NCBI RefSeq assembly: GCF_005406225.1
Contig: NZ_NXLY01000017.1
Span: forward strand, 1-34,235
Reading direction: 5' to 3'
DNA: 34,235 nt
DNA from: Campylobacter taeniopygiae
Lineage (GTDB): Bacteria > Campylobacterota > Campylobacteria > Campylobacterales > Campylobacteraceae
Within the stretch, counting starts at the first letter, position 1; every line of letters starts with the position of its first letter. Positions 15,470-23,918 of the stretch are shown here, piece after piece. The position numbers and the translations under genes are program-made. The notes under the pieces were generated by a model. That model saw only the letters and a program-made list of their open reading frames with translations. It ran no database searches and was not told the origin of the DNA.

Positions 15470-16034
15470 TGCAGTATTTTCTAAATCCGCTTTCAAAAAT
15501 TTGATAATTTTTATTTTCTAAACCCTCTAATTCCTTATAAATTTCACTACCTTTCCATAAAATAAATGTCGTTTTTTCAGAGCTTAAATCTTTACAAATT
15601 TGAATTAAAGGTTTTACATCCATTAAAGCTCTAGAAGTAATAACATCGGCTTTAATATTATTTTTATTTTCCTGTGCTTTTTCTTTGTAAATATTTAGAT
15701 TAGATAATTCACATTCTATTTTTATTGTTCTTAAAAAAGCGGCTTTTTTAGGATTTGGTTCAAAAAGATAGAAATTGCTTTCAAGTAAAAAGGCTAAAAA
15801 AATAGCAGGAAATCCCGCCCCGCTACCTATATCAGCTATATTTTTCACTTTAGAAAAATCAAAAAAACTAAGAATTTTTATGCTGTCTATAATATTTTCT
15901 TCGATATTTTTAATTTGAGTGAGATTGTGAATTTTATTAAATTTGATCAAATTTTCTTGATAAATTTTTACCTTTTCCTCAAAATCTTTTTGATTGAAAT
16001 TTTCTAAAATAGAGTATAAAAAATCCAAATTCAA
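15456..16034 (-). CDS. rsmG: 16S rRNA (guanine-527-N7)-methyltransferase RsmG (GidB)
   Basis: This 192-residue protein methylates G527 of 16S rRNA with S-adenosylmethionine. The SAM-binding motif I is [17 protein letters not shown] (about 64-80), followed by the acidic end of strand 2 ([12 protein letters not shown]), and the family-typical [14 protein letters not shown]. Start is TTG, read from the TTGA overlap with the ribA stop codon, which implies translational coupling. Length is typical for the family. Loss-of-function mutants of gidB give low-level streptomycin resistance in other bacteria; this copy looks intact. Confidence 0.92.
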
Positions 16035-16591
16035 AGCAAATGTCCCATTTGTGATTGCTTAATATCTAAATAATTTTTATTAAAGCGGTTTGGATTGATA
16101 AGCACGGGTACTCGTACTAAAATTTTATCTTTTAAGCTTTCTAATTTTTCTGGATTATTTGTAAGTAAATTGATCTTAGAAATTTTATAGTGTTTGAGTA
16201 TAAAATCTACTATTTCATAAGTTCTTTCATCGGCTTTAAAGCCAAGTTGATGATTAGCCTCTATAGTATTTAAGCCTTTATCTTGGAGGGCATAAGCATT
16301 GACTTTATTGAAAAGCCCTATACCTCTGCCTTCTTGTCTAAGATATATAATCATACCTCCATTTTGCTCAATGTATTTTAAAGAGAATTCTAATTGCTCC
16401 CCACAATCACATTTTAAGCTTCCTAAAGCATCTCCTGTTAAACATTCTGAATGAATTCTAAGATTTAATATATCTTTTGGTTTGTCTTTAAAAATACATA
16501 GATGCTCTTTATCGTTTTCTTTAAAGCTTTGTATTTTAAAATTTCCCCATTTGCTAGGCAAATTTGCTATTTCTGAAATTTTTATAGTCAT
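16031..16591 (-). CDS. ribA: GTP cyclohydrolase II
   Basis: This 186-residue enzyme opens GTP to the first riboflavin precursor. The zinc site is Cys50, Cys61 and Cys63 in [17 protein letters not shown]. The signature [10 protein letters not shown] spans 84-93, and the C-terminal [13 protein letters not shown] is also typical. It is the stand-alone form with no fused RibB domain. It overlaps rsmG by four bases and is divergent from hemB across a short promoter region. Likely Cj0996. Confidence 0.95.
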   Translation of the reverse strand: MTIKISEIANLPSKWGNFKIQSFKENDKEHLCIFKDKPKDILNLRIHSECLTGDALGSLKCDCGEQLEFSLKYIEQNGGMIIYLRQEGRGIGLFNKVNAYALQDKGLNTIEANHQLGFKADERTYEIVDFILKHYKISKINLLTNNPEKLESLKDKILVRVPVLINPNRFNKNYLDIKQSQMGHLL

Positions 16592-16611
16592 TGGTCACTT
16601 TCATGAATAAA

Positions 16612-16646
16612 TTTATGTTAAAATTTTATAACAATTCTAACATAAA
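16612..16646. promoter_or_regulatory. 9-bp inverted repeat in the ribA/hemB divergent promoter
   Basis: TTTATGTTA (16612-16620) and TAACATAAA (16638-16646) are exact complements 17 bases apart. Between them lies TTTTATAAC, a near-symmetric -10-like word that could serve either strand. The hemB ATG is 12 bases beyond the right arm. The layout is that of a shared operator over overlapping divergent promoters. I do not recognise the binding protein. Confidence 0.5.
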
Positions 16647-16657
16647 AAGGACAAAAA

Positions 16658-17647
16658 ATGTTTAAACGCTTTAGAAGACTTAGAATGAATGAAAATTTAA
16701 GATCAATGGTAAGAGAAAATTCTTTAAATATCAATGATTTGATTTATCCTCTTTTTGTTGTTAATGGCGAGGGTATAAAAAAAGAAATTTCATCTATGCC
16801 AGATGTTTTTCAAATGAGTTTGGATGAAATTTTAAAAGAATGCAAAATCATTGTTGATCTTGGTATAAAAGCGATTATACTTTTTGGAGTTCTTGAAAAT
16901 GATAAGAAAGATAGTTGTGGAAGTGATGCACTTGATGATGAGGGGCTTATTGCGCGAAGTATAAGAGAAATTAAAAAAGAATTTCCCAATCTTTTTGTTA
17001 TCAGCGATCTTTGTTTTTGTGAATATACAGATCACGGGCATTGCGGTATTATCAACGCAAAAACCAAAAGCGTGGATAATGACGCAACTTTAAAAATTTC
17101 AGCTAAACAAGCCTTAGTTCATGCTAGAGCAGGGGTTGATATGATAGCACCAAGTGGAATGATGGATGGTATTATCGAAACCTTGCGTCAAGCACTCGAT
17201 CAAGGAGGCTTTGAAAATTTACCTATAATGGCGTATTCTACTAAATTTGCTTCAAGCTATTATGGACCATTTCGCGATGTAGCAGAATCAGCTCCTAGTT
17301 ATGGCGATAGAAAAAGTTACCAAATGGATTTTGCTAATGCTAAAGAAGCTTTGGAGGAAAGTTTAGAAGATGAAAAACAAGGAGCTGATATTTTAATGGT
17401 TAAACCAGCTCTTGCTTATCTTGATGTGGTAAAAGAAATCTCACTTCATTCAAATTTGCCTTTATGTGTTTATAATGTTAGCGGTGAGTATGCCATGTTA
17501 AAGGCCGCGGAAAAAGCAGGCGTGATTGATTATGAAAAACTATTATACGAGACAATGATAGCGTTTAAAAGAGCAGGTGCAAAACTCATTATTACTTATC
17601 ATGCTAAAGAATTGGCTATAATGTTAAAAAATGAGGTAAAATTATAA
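16658..17647 (+). CDS. hemB: delta-aminolevulinic acid dehydratase (porphobilinogen synthase)
   Basis: This 329-residue enzyme condenses two 5-aminolevulinate molecules to porphobilinogen in heme synthesis. Active-site lysines are Lys196 (in [14 protein letters not shown]) and Lys249 (in [10 protein letters not shown]). The cysteine/histidine metal site is [14 protein letters not shown] near residue 117. Its own promoter region is shared with ribA, and an AAAAAGGA ribosome binding site precedes the ATG. A short A/T stem (17646-17678) follows. Heme supply is relevant here because the window also encodes at least 14 c-type heme sites. Confidence 0.97.
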   Translation: MFKRFRRLRMNENLRSMVRENSLNINDLIYPLFVVNGEGIKKEISSMPDVFQMSLDEILKECKIIVDLGIKAIILFGVLENDKKDSCGSDALDDEGLIARSIREIKKEFPNLFVISDLCFCEYTDHGHCGIINAKTKSVDNDATLKISAKQALVHARAGVDMIAPSGMMDGIIETLRQALDQGGFENLPIMAYSTKFASSYYGPFRDVAESAPSYGDRKSYQMDFANAKEALEESLEDEKQGADILMVKPALAYLDVVKEISLHSNLPLCVYNVSGEYAMLKAAEKAGVIDYEKLLYETMIAFKRAGAKLIITYHAKELAIMLKNEVKL

Positions 17648-17678
17648 TTTAATAAAAGATATGATTTTTTATTAAATT
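17646..17678 (+). terminator. terminator of hemB
   Basis: AATTTAATAAAA (17646-17657) pairs with 17667-17678 with a nine-base loop. The stem starts within the stop codon and is all A-T, so it is weak. Confidence 0.45.
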
Positions 17679-17763
17679 AGTAAAATAAAAAACACTTAAT
17701 TATATTTTTTAAGTAAGAATGATTTTTATTGCAATTGATTTACCTTAAAGGGAGATAGAATTT

Positions 17764-18399
17764 ATGGATTTATCATTGTTGTTTAATATTATGATGTATA
17801 TATTGCTTGCTTACTTATATTGGACTTTATATAAGGTAGTAAGAATTTTTGATTTTGCTAAGAGATTTGAAAATGCTTTTAAGAAGAATAAGCAGTATAT
17901 TTATATTGAAAATCCTTTATTTAAAAGTAATAATTATTCGCAACGATTTATACTTTGTTATATTGTGATTATAATTTGTTTAATAGTTTTATTTTTTATA
18001 CTTAAAAAATTAGGTTGGTTGTCTATAATTTCATCTAGAGATTTGTTTGATTTTTTCTCTACAGCATATATTTTATTTTTTTTATGGGCAATACTTTCAT
18101 GTATTTTTTTACCGATTTTAATTTGTGTATTTGGCGATAGTATTGTGCAAAATGAAGATGGTTTTTTGGTTAGGGCTTTTGGCGAAGAATATTTTTTTGA
18201 AAATAAGAAGTTTACTCTTTATATAGATAAAGCTCTTATGAATTTTCGACGCGGACCAATATTTCCACATCAAATGATATATCTTCAAAAAACAAATGGA
18301 GATAAAAACGATATAATACTTTGTCTTTTGCCAAATACTGCTAAAAATAAAAAATTTATAGAAGAAAAATTGATTTTACAAGTTAAAGAAGAAAAATAA
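17764..18399 (+). CDS. unrecognised membrane protein
   Basis: I do not recognise this 211-residue protein. It has a hydrophobic N-terminal segment (about 4-24), two further membrane segments (about 62-80 and 96-122), and a mostly soluble C-terminal part of about 90 residues, including FGEEYFFENKKFTLYIDKAL. The start is ATG with AAGGGAGA upstream. It is followed after ten bases by the next gene's AAAGGAG, so it begins the operon that runs to the iron-sulfur protein gene. In NCTC 11168 I expect argF at this position; there is no argF-like frame here. It may be a strain-specific replacement. Confidence 0.65.
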   Translation: MDLSLLFNIMMYILLAYLYWTLYKVVRIFDFAKRFENAFKKNKQYIYIENPLFKSNNYSQRFILCYIVIIICLIVLFFILKKLGWLSIISSRDLFDFFSTAYILFFLWAILSCIFLPILICVFGDSIVQNEDGFLVRAFGEEYFFENKKFTLYIDKALMNFRRGPIFPHQMIYLQKTNGDKNDIILCLLPNTAKNKKFIEEKLILQVKEEK

Positions 18400-18412
18400 A
18401 AGGAGTTTTTTG

Positions 18413-18904
18413 ATGAAAGAGCTTGAAAAATACAGCACTTGTTTAAAACGTATCGATGAATTTAGTCAAAATTTGGGTATGAAGAAAGAAGATAGAGCTA
18501 TTTTTGAAATGAGACAGTCAAGCAAAGAAAATGAAGCTTGTTTGGTGCTTAAAAATGGTAATTTTGATTCTCCTGAGCCTTGGTTTATAGTGGATGAAAA
18601 TGATGAAATCCATACCATGATTTCTTTGAGTAGTTTGAAAAATATTTTAGAAAGTTTAAAGCAAACTCAAAAGGAAAATTTTGAATTAAAATTAGAAAAG
18701 GCAATTTATCAGCAAATTCCTATAGATTTTAATGATGCGTGGGTGGTTGCTATGGATGAAATTAAAAAGCGTGTTAAAGAAGGCTTGATGGAATTTAATA
18801 TAGATTTAGAAAAGCTTATTGTGGATATTAAAAAAGAGCATCCTAATTTATTTATGGATATGGAAGCTATGGTTGAAAGGGTAAAAAATAATGAGAAATT
18901 ATAA
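18413..18904 (+). CDS. conserved hypothetical protein upstream of hemN
   Basis: This soluble protein of 163 residues is rich in Glu and Lys, with predicted helices and no motif I can name. I chose the ATG at 18413 over the TTG three bases upstream because AAAAGGAG is seven bases away. Its 3' end overlaps the start of hemN by 14 bases, which implies translational coupling, and it is likely the equivalent of Cj0993c. The coupling hints at a role near hemN or in its regulation, but the sequence gives no mechanism. Confidence 0.75.
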   Translation: MKELEKYSTCLKRIDEFSQNLGMKKEDRAIFEMRQSSKENEACLVLKNGNFDSPEPWFIVDENDEIHTMISLSSLKNILESLKQTQKENFELKLEKAIYQQIPIDFNDAWVVAMDEIKKRVKEGLMEFNIDLEKLIVDIKKEHPNLFMDMEAMVERVKNNEKL

Positions 18905-20246
18905 AGCTTTTATAAAATATTCCAAAGCAGGGCCTCGTTACACATCTTATCCTACGGCTGTGGAATTTAATACCGATTTTAAATATGAAGAGTATTTAGA
19001 AATTTTAAAACAACAAAATAGATCTTTATCGCTTTATTTTCATTTGCCTTTTTGCAGAAGTGCTTGTTATTTTTGTGGATGCAATGTGATTTATACTGCA
19101 AAAGAGGAAAGTAAAGAAAGATATTTAAATTATATCCTTAAAGAGCTTGATATTTTAAGCTCTATAATCAATACAAAAAAAGAAGTAGTGCAAATGCATT
19201 TTGGCGGAGGAACTCCTACTTTTTTTAGTGCTAAACAACTTGAAAAACTTATTTTAAAAATTAAAACTGTGTTTGAAAATTTTGCTTTAGATGCTGAAAT
19301 TAGCTGCGAGATTGATCCTCGTTTTTTAAATGAAGAACAAGCTGATATTTTAACTAAATATGGTTTTAACCGTATTAGTTTTGGAGTACAAGATTTTGAC
19401 GAGAGGGTGCAAAAAGAAATTCATAGAATTCAACCCTTTGATTTGACTAAAAATGCTTTAAAATTAGTAAGAGATAGAGGCATAAAATCTGTTAATATGG
19501 ATTTAATTTATGGCTTACCTTATCAAACTTTAGAAAGTTTTACTCAAACTTTAGAAAAAATCTTGATTTTAAATCCAGATCGTTTGGCAATTTTTAATTA
19601 TGCCCATGTGCCTTGGCTTAAGAAAAATATGAGAAAATTTGATGAAAACACTTTGCCAAGTCCAGATATAAAACTTCAAATTTTAGAATTTTGTGAAAAA
19701 TTTTTAAGTCAAAATGGCTATAAAATGATAGGAATGGATCATTTTGCTAAAGAAAATGACGAGCTTTTTAAAGCTTTAGAAAATGGCACTTTGCATAGAA
19801 ATTTTCAAGGCTATACTACCAAAGGTGGTGCGGATTTGATCGGTATAGGGCTTACTAGTATCGGTGAGGGAAAAAAGCATTATGCGCAAAATTTTAAAGA
19901 TATGCTAAGCTATGAAAGGGCTATTGATGAAGGAAGATTGCCTTTTGAAAGAGGTGTGAAATTGAATTTTGACGATGAGCTTAGAAAATATGTGATTATG
20001 AATTTAATGGCTAATTTTAAGCTTGATATTAAAAAAGCCGAAGAAGAATTTAAGATAAATTTTAAAGAGTATTTTAAAGAAGATTTGAAAGCTTTAAAAG
20101 AATATGAAGATTTTTTAAATATAAGCGAAAACGATATTAAAGTTAATGAAACGGGTGTTTTATTGATACGCAATATCGCTATGTGTTTTGATGCTTATAT
20201 GAAAAATATCAGTGAAGAAAAGAAAGTTTTTTCTAAAACAGTATGA
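18891..20246 (+). CDS. hemN: oxygen-independent coproporphyrinogen III oxidase
   Basis: This 451-residue radical-SAM enzyme decarboxylates coproporphyrinogen III to protoporphyrinogen IX without oxygen. The iron-sulfur ligands are Cys55, Cys59 and Cys62 (CX3CX2C) with Cys64 following, as in true HemN. Further family landmarks are GPRYTSYPTA near the N-terminus, HFGGGTPTFF, and GYTTKGGADLIGIG. This combination separates it from the HemW-like relatives. It overlaps both neighbours (14 bases upstream, four bases downstream). Suited to microaerobic heme synthesis, it is likely Cj0992c. Confidence 0.93.
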   Translation: MRNYKAFIKYSKAGPRYTSYPTAVEFNTDFKYEEYLEILKQQNRSLSLYFHLPFCRSACYFCGCNVIYTAKEESKERYLNYILKELDILSSIINTKKEVVQMHFGGGTPTFFSAKQLEKLILKIKTVFENFALDAEISCEIDPRFLNEEQADILTKYGFNRISFGVQDFDERVQKEIHRIQPFDLTKNALKLVRDRGIKSVNMDLIYGLPYQTLESFTQTLEKILILNPDRLAIFNYAHVPWLKKNMRKFDENTLPSPDIKLQILEFCEKFLSQNGYKMIGMDHFAKENDELFKALENGTLHRNFQGYTTKGGADLIGIGLTSIGEGKKHYAQNFKDMLSYERAIDEGRLPFERGVKLNFDDELRKYVIMNLMANFKLDIKKAEEEFKINFKEYFKEDLKALKEYEDFLNISENDIKVNETGVLLIRNIAMCFDAYMKNISEEKKVFSKTV

Positions 20247-21508
20247 ATTATGTTTCAGATCTTTGCGTAAAATGTGGTAAATGCATACCTAATTGTACTA
20301 TTTATGATATCAATCATGATGAGGTTACAAGCCCTAGAGGTTTTTTAGATCTCATAGCAATGTATAAGGAAGGAAAATTACAGCCTAATAAAGAACTTGA
20401 AAGTGTTTTTGAGTCTTGTTTTTTATGCAATTATTGCGTGGAGATTTGTCCTAGTAAATTAAGCGTGGATAATGCTATAGAAAAAATGCGTTTTGAACTA
20501 GTAAAAGAACTCGGTATGCCTTGGTATAAAAAAATCATACTTTCATGCTTGAAAAATCGAAAATGGCTTGATATATTGGCAAAATTAGGCTATATATTTC
20601 AAAGCTGTGCCTTTCATATTCAAAATAAAGATTTTGAAAAAAATTTAGGTATGAGGGCTAAATTTTCAATGCCTTTTGTGAAAAAAGGTCGATTTTTATC
20701 AAGTTTTAATAAAAAAAGTTTTTTAAATTCAAATCCTGATTTTATAGACAATGGTGGAAGTAAAACCATAGGTTTGTATGTGGGTTGTTTGACGAATTAT
20801 TGTTACACACAAACAGGTTTTTCTACATTAAAAATTTTAAAAGAATTAAAAATCAATGTTGATTTGATGAAAAAACAAGCTTGTTGTGGGGTGGCGCATT
20901 TTTTTTCCGGAGATTTTAAAAGTGTTGAAATTTTAGCTAAAAAAAATATAGAATATTTTGAGGAAAAATTGCAAAAACTTGATGCGATAATTATCCCTGA
21001 AGCTACTTGTTCTGCTATGCTAAAAATTGATTATGAACGTTTTTTTATGATGCAAAATGAACAAGAATGGGCAAATCGTGCTAAAAAAATTTCTTCTAAA
21101 ATTTATATAGCAAGTCAATATCTATATCAATTTACCTCTTTAAAAGAACTCTTAAAGAATAAAAAGCAAAAAAAATACAGCATTACTTATCACGATCCTT
21201 GTCATGCAAGAAGAGTGCAAGGAGTTTTTAAAGAGCCAAGGGAATTATTAAAAGCTAATTATGCTTATATAGAAATGCAAGATTCTAATACTTGTTGTGG
21301 CTTTGGTGGAATAAGTATGCAAACAAAGCATTATGATAAAACTTTAAGCGTGGGTGAAAAAAAAGTAGAAATGATCAATCAAACCATGGCACATTTTATA
21401 AGTGCTGAATGTTCAGCTTGTAGGATGCAGATTTCTAATAATTTGGAGCAAAAATCAAGTAAAGTGGTTTTTGCACATCCATTAGAACTTATTGCTGAGG
21501 TTTTATAA
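20243..21508 (+). CDS. GlpC/GlcF-like iron-sulfur oxidoreductase subunit
   Basis: This 421-residue protein has two [4Fe-4S] ferredoxin motifs at the N-terminus (Cys8, 11, 14, 18 and Cys59, 62, 65, 69) and two CCG domains (CCGVAHFFSGD near 214 and CCGFGGISM near 352). This layout is that of the iron-sulfur subunits of glycolate oxidase (GlcF), anaerobic glycerol-3-phosphate dehydrogenase (GlpC) and related lactate-oxidation proteins. No flavoprotein partner is adjacent. It overlaps hemN by ATGA and the next gene by one base. The partner dehydrogenase is unknown. Likely Cj0991c. Confidence 0.85.
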   Translation: MNYVSDLCVKCGKCIPNCTIYDINHDEVTSPRGFLDLIAMYKEGKLQPNKELESVFESCFLCNYCVEICPSKLSVDNAIEKMRFELVKELGMPWYKKIILSCLKNRKWLDILAKLGYIFQSCAFHIQNKDFEKNLGMRAKFSMPFVKKGRFLSSFNKKSFLNSNPDFIDNGGSKTIGLYVGCLTNYCYTQTGFSTLKILKELKINVDLMKKQACCGVAHFFSGDFKSVEILAKKNIEYFEEKLQKLDAIIIPEATCSAMLKIDYERFFMMQNEQEWANRAKKISSKIYIASQYLYQFTSLKELLKNKKQKKYSITYHDPCHARRVQGVFKEPRELLKANYAYIEMQDSNTCCGFGGISMQTKHYDKTLSVGEKKVEMINQTMAHFISAECSACRMQISNNLEQKSSKVVFAHPLELIAEVL

Positions 21509-22233
21509 TGAAAATTGTTTTTACGGGAAAAAGTAATGAATATGAGATTGAAAAATCCGGCTTTTGCAATGAAGCATTTGTGATTAAGGATAAAATTCCT
21601 AATAGGGATGGGGTAGATTTTATTACTAAAAATATCAGCGTTTTGGAATTTAGTGATGAAAGCTTTTCTTTTGATGAGATTATAAAACATTTAGAAGTGA
21701 ATGTCGGCGAAGATATTATTATCGTGGAGAATTTTTTCGAAAAAGAAGAAAGCAAAGATGAAATTAAAATTGAGCCTAAAGAAAATGTAATTGAAAAATC
21801 AAGTCAAAAATTTCAAATTATAAAATCATTTTCTAGAATTTTTGAGAATGCTAATTTTATTATTAAAAGTGAAGATGATATTCAAAGTGATATTATAGAG
21901 ATTTCCAAAGAAGATAAGCTTGAAATTTTTAAAAATATAGAATTTGAAGAAATGGAAGTTAGTTTTGTTAAGCTTGAGATTATGGATTATGATAGCTCTT
22001 ATGATAGTTTAAATTTTGATCTTGAAGCTTTTCCAAGCGGTGCAAGCTACAAATATGGGATTTCTCTAAACACTATGTATGTGATTTTGCAAGGAAAAAT
22101 GTCAAGCGTTTCTTTATTTCGTTTTTTAAAGAGTTTTGTTTATAAAAATAAAAACGAAAAAAGTAGCCACAAAACTTTTTCCTTGACATTTAATCGTAGT
22201 GTAATTTATAAGCTAAGTGTTTCTTTTGTTTAA
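21508..22233 (+). CDS. acidic hypothetical protein at the end of the hemN operon
   Basis: This 241-residue protein has no signal peptide and no recognised domain. It is Glu/Lys/Ile-rich with an acidic central stretch (about 70-95, EEESKDEIKIEPKEN) and a basic, beta-rich C-terminus. The start overlaps the preceding stop as TAATG. Its 3' end overlaps the convergent small membrane protein gene by four bases. Likely Cj0990c. I can say nothing about its role beyond cotranscription with the iron-sulfur protein. Confidence 0.7.
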   Translation: MKIVFTGKSNEYEIEKSGFCNEAFVIKDKIPNRDGVDFITKNISVLEFSDESFSFDEIIKHLEVNVGEDIIIVENFFEKEESKDEIKIEPKENVIEKSSQKFQIIKSFSRIFENANFIIKSEDDIQSDIIEISKEDKLEIFKNIEFEEMEVSFVKLEIMDYDSSYDSLNFDLEAFPSGASYKYGISLNTMYVILQGKMSSVSLFRFLKSFVYKNKNEKSSHKTFSLTFNRSVIYKLSVSFV

Positions 22234-22439
22234 TTATTAGTGATATTTTCTATATTTGAGCGATTTTTTTCAATTAAAGTTCTATTTTTCTTTGCAATTT
22301 CCTTGAGTTCTGCAATATCTTCTTTTGCATTTTGAATATTTTGATTTAAGAGTTTGATTTTTCTTTCATAACGCATAATAATAATAAAAATTGCAAATAA
22401 AAATACAATAATTAAAAATACAAATAATAAATGCTGCAT
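22230..22439 (-). CDS. small single-pass membrane protein with coiled-coil
   Basis: This 69-residue protein has one N-terminal membrane helix (about 4-22) followed by a charged helical tail with coiled-coil heptads (KLLNQNIQNAKEDIAELKEI). A strong AAAGGAG ribosome binding site precedes the ATG. It resembles the small FtsL/FtsB-like or holin-accessory topologies, but there is no specific evidence for either. Likely the equivalent of Cj0989. Confidence 0.7.
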   Translation of the reverse strand: MQHLLFVFLIIVFLFAIFIIIMRYERKIKLLNQNIQNAKEDIAELKEIAKKNRTLIEKNRSNIENITNN

Positions 22440-22464
22440 CTTTACTCCTTTTCTTGTGTGTAAT

Positions 22465-22470
22465 ACTATA
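22465..22470 (-). promoter_or_regulatory. -10 element of the small membrane protein gene
   Basis: TATAGT on the minus strand, about 26 bases before the ATG, preceded by ATGT. Plausible Campylobacter -10. Confidence 0.4.
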
Positions 22471-22543
22471 ACATTTTTCTTAAAAAAAAATGATTTTTTG
22501 TAAAAAATAAATAATTTTATTTAAAATTAAGAATTGACTATTA

Positions 22544-22549
22544 TATAAT
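22544..22549 (+). promoter_or_regulatory. -10 element of the pepT-hipO operon
   Basis: TATAAT in TTATATAATT, 28 bases before the mini-ORF start and 131 before pepT. No -35 is expected in Campylobacter. A TTGACT lies only four bases upstream and is too close to act as a -35. Confidence 0.5.
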
Positions 22550-22577
22550 TATTTTAATCAAAGATTAAGGGTTTTTG

Positions 22578-22676
22578 ATGAATTTTCTTTTTGAAAATAT
22601 ATTTTTACTTCTTTCTTCAATAAAAAATCTTACAAAAAGATTGAATTTATTATTGCTAAAATTTTACAAAGGATAA
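22578..22676 (+). CDS. 32-codon mini-ORF upstream of pepT (possible leader peptide)
   Basis: An ATG preceded by AAGGGT starts a 32-residue hydrophobic frame rich in Leu, Phe and Lys that ends in TAA three bases before the pepT ATG. Its last codons contain the AAAGGA that must serve as the pepT ribosome binding site. Translation of the mini-ORF would therefore run across the pepT initiation region, the usual layout for translational coupling or leader-peptide control. The position fits a very small gene annotated here in C. jejuni (Cj0988c in my memory). Whether the peptide has a function is unknown. Confidence 0.45.
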   Translation: MNFLFENIFLLLSSIKNLTKRLNLLLLKFYKG

Positions 22677-22679
22677 AGT

Positions 22680-23909
22680 ATGAATTACAAACAGCTTCAA
22701 ATTGATAATTTTTTTAATTATCTAGCCATACCTTCTCAAAGTAACGCAAAGGTTCAAAATTTACCGAGTTCTAAAGGACAATACGATTTAGCGCTTTTAT
22801 TAAAAAAAGAACTCGAAAATTTAGGACTTAGTGATATTTTGTTGCAAGATAATGCTATATTAACCGCAAAACTTAAAGGAAATTCGAATAAAAAAAGTGT
22901 AGGTTTTTGTGCTCATTTAGATACGGTAGATGTCGGTCTTAGCGATGTGATAAAGCCTCAAATTTTAAAATTTACAGGTGAAGCTTTATGTTTAAATAAA
23001 GAAAAAAATATTACGTGCGATCCTAAAGATCATCCTGAACTTTTAAAATATATGAATGAAGAGATCATCTTTTCAGATGGAACAAGTGTTTTAGGGGCTG
23101 ATAATAAAGCAGCCATTTCAACCATCATGACTTTGCTTCATTATTTGGTTCATGAAAAATGTGAGCACGGGGATATTTATGTAAGTTTTGTTCCTGATGA
23201 AGAAATAGGACTTAGGGGTTCTAAAATGCTTGACCTTAAGCATTTTAAACCTGATTTTGCTTTTACGATCGATTGCTGTGAGCTTGGAGAATTAGTATTT
23301 GAAACCTTTAATGCTGGATCAGCTTTTATAGAAATACAAGGGGTAAGTGCACATCCTATGAGTGCTAAAGGGGTGCTTTTAAATCCAACTTTGATAGGCA
23401 TAGATATTGCTAATTGTTTTGATAGATTGCAAACTCCAGAAAATACAGAAAATGATGAAGGTTATATTTGGGTGCAAGAATTTCATTCTGATCAAATCAA
23501 AGCAAGTTTGTATCTAAATATTAGAGATCACAATAAACAAAAATATGAAGAAAAAAAACAATACATTAAAGAAGTGGTTGAATTTATGCAAAAACGATAC
23601 AAAAGATCGGTTATATCCTTAAAAATAGAAGATGTATATTCTAACCTCAAAGATAGCATGAATGATCATAACAAAATAGGCTTAGAAATTTTACATCAAG
23701 CTTTTGATGAATGCAACATTAAGCCAAAAACTTTTCCTATGAGAGGTGGAACTGATGGAAGTGCTTTAGCCTTAAAAGGTTTATTTGCACCAAATTTTTT
23801 CACTGGAGCGCATAATTTTCATTCTGCGTTTGAGTTTTTACCCTTAAAATCTTTTTATCAAAGTTTTGAGGTGGCAAAAAGTATTATCAAAATCGCATCA
23901 ACAAAATAA
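22680..23909 (+). CDS. pepT: peptidase T (tripeptide aminopeptidase, M20B)
   Basis: This 409-residue zinc peptidase releases the N-terminal residue of tripeptides. Visible metal ligands and catalytic residues are His79 and Asp81 (AHLDTVD), Asp141 in LGADNKAAI, Glu174 and Glu175 (DEEIGLRG), and a late histidine in FTGAHNFHSAFEF. Family-typical length. It starts an operon with an MFS transporter gene and hipO, which suggests peptide and acyl-amino-acid scavenging. My recollection is that it is absent or decayed in some C. jejuni references, so it may be strain variable. Confidence 0.92.
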   Translation: MNYKQLQIDNFFNYLAIPSQSNAKVQNLPSSKGQYDLALLLKKELENLGLSDILLQDNAILTAKLKGNSNKKSVGFCAHLDTVDVGLSDVIKPQILKFTGEALCLNKEKNITCDPKDHPELLKYMNEEIIFSDGTSVLGADNKAAISTIMTLLHYLVHEKCEHGDIYVSFVPDEEIGLRGSKMLDLKHFKPDFAFTIDCCELGELVFETFNAGSAFIEIQGVSAHPMSAKGVLLNPTLIGIDIANCFDRLQTPENTENDEGYIWVQEFHSDQIKASLYLNIRDHNKQKYEEKKQYIKEVVEFMQKRYKRSVISLKIEDVYSNLKDSMNDHNKIGLEILHQAFDECNIKPKTFPMRGGTDGSALALKGLFAPNFFTGAHNFHSAFEFLPLKSFYQSFEVAKSIIKIASTK

Positions 23910-23918
23910 GGAGTATTT

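Noticed and set aside
22534-22549. TTGACT and TATAAT as a -35/-10 pair before pepT
   Set aside because: Only four bases separate them, against about 17 needed; Campylobacter promoters rarely depend on a -35.
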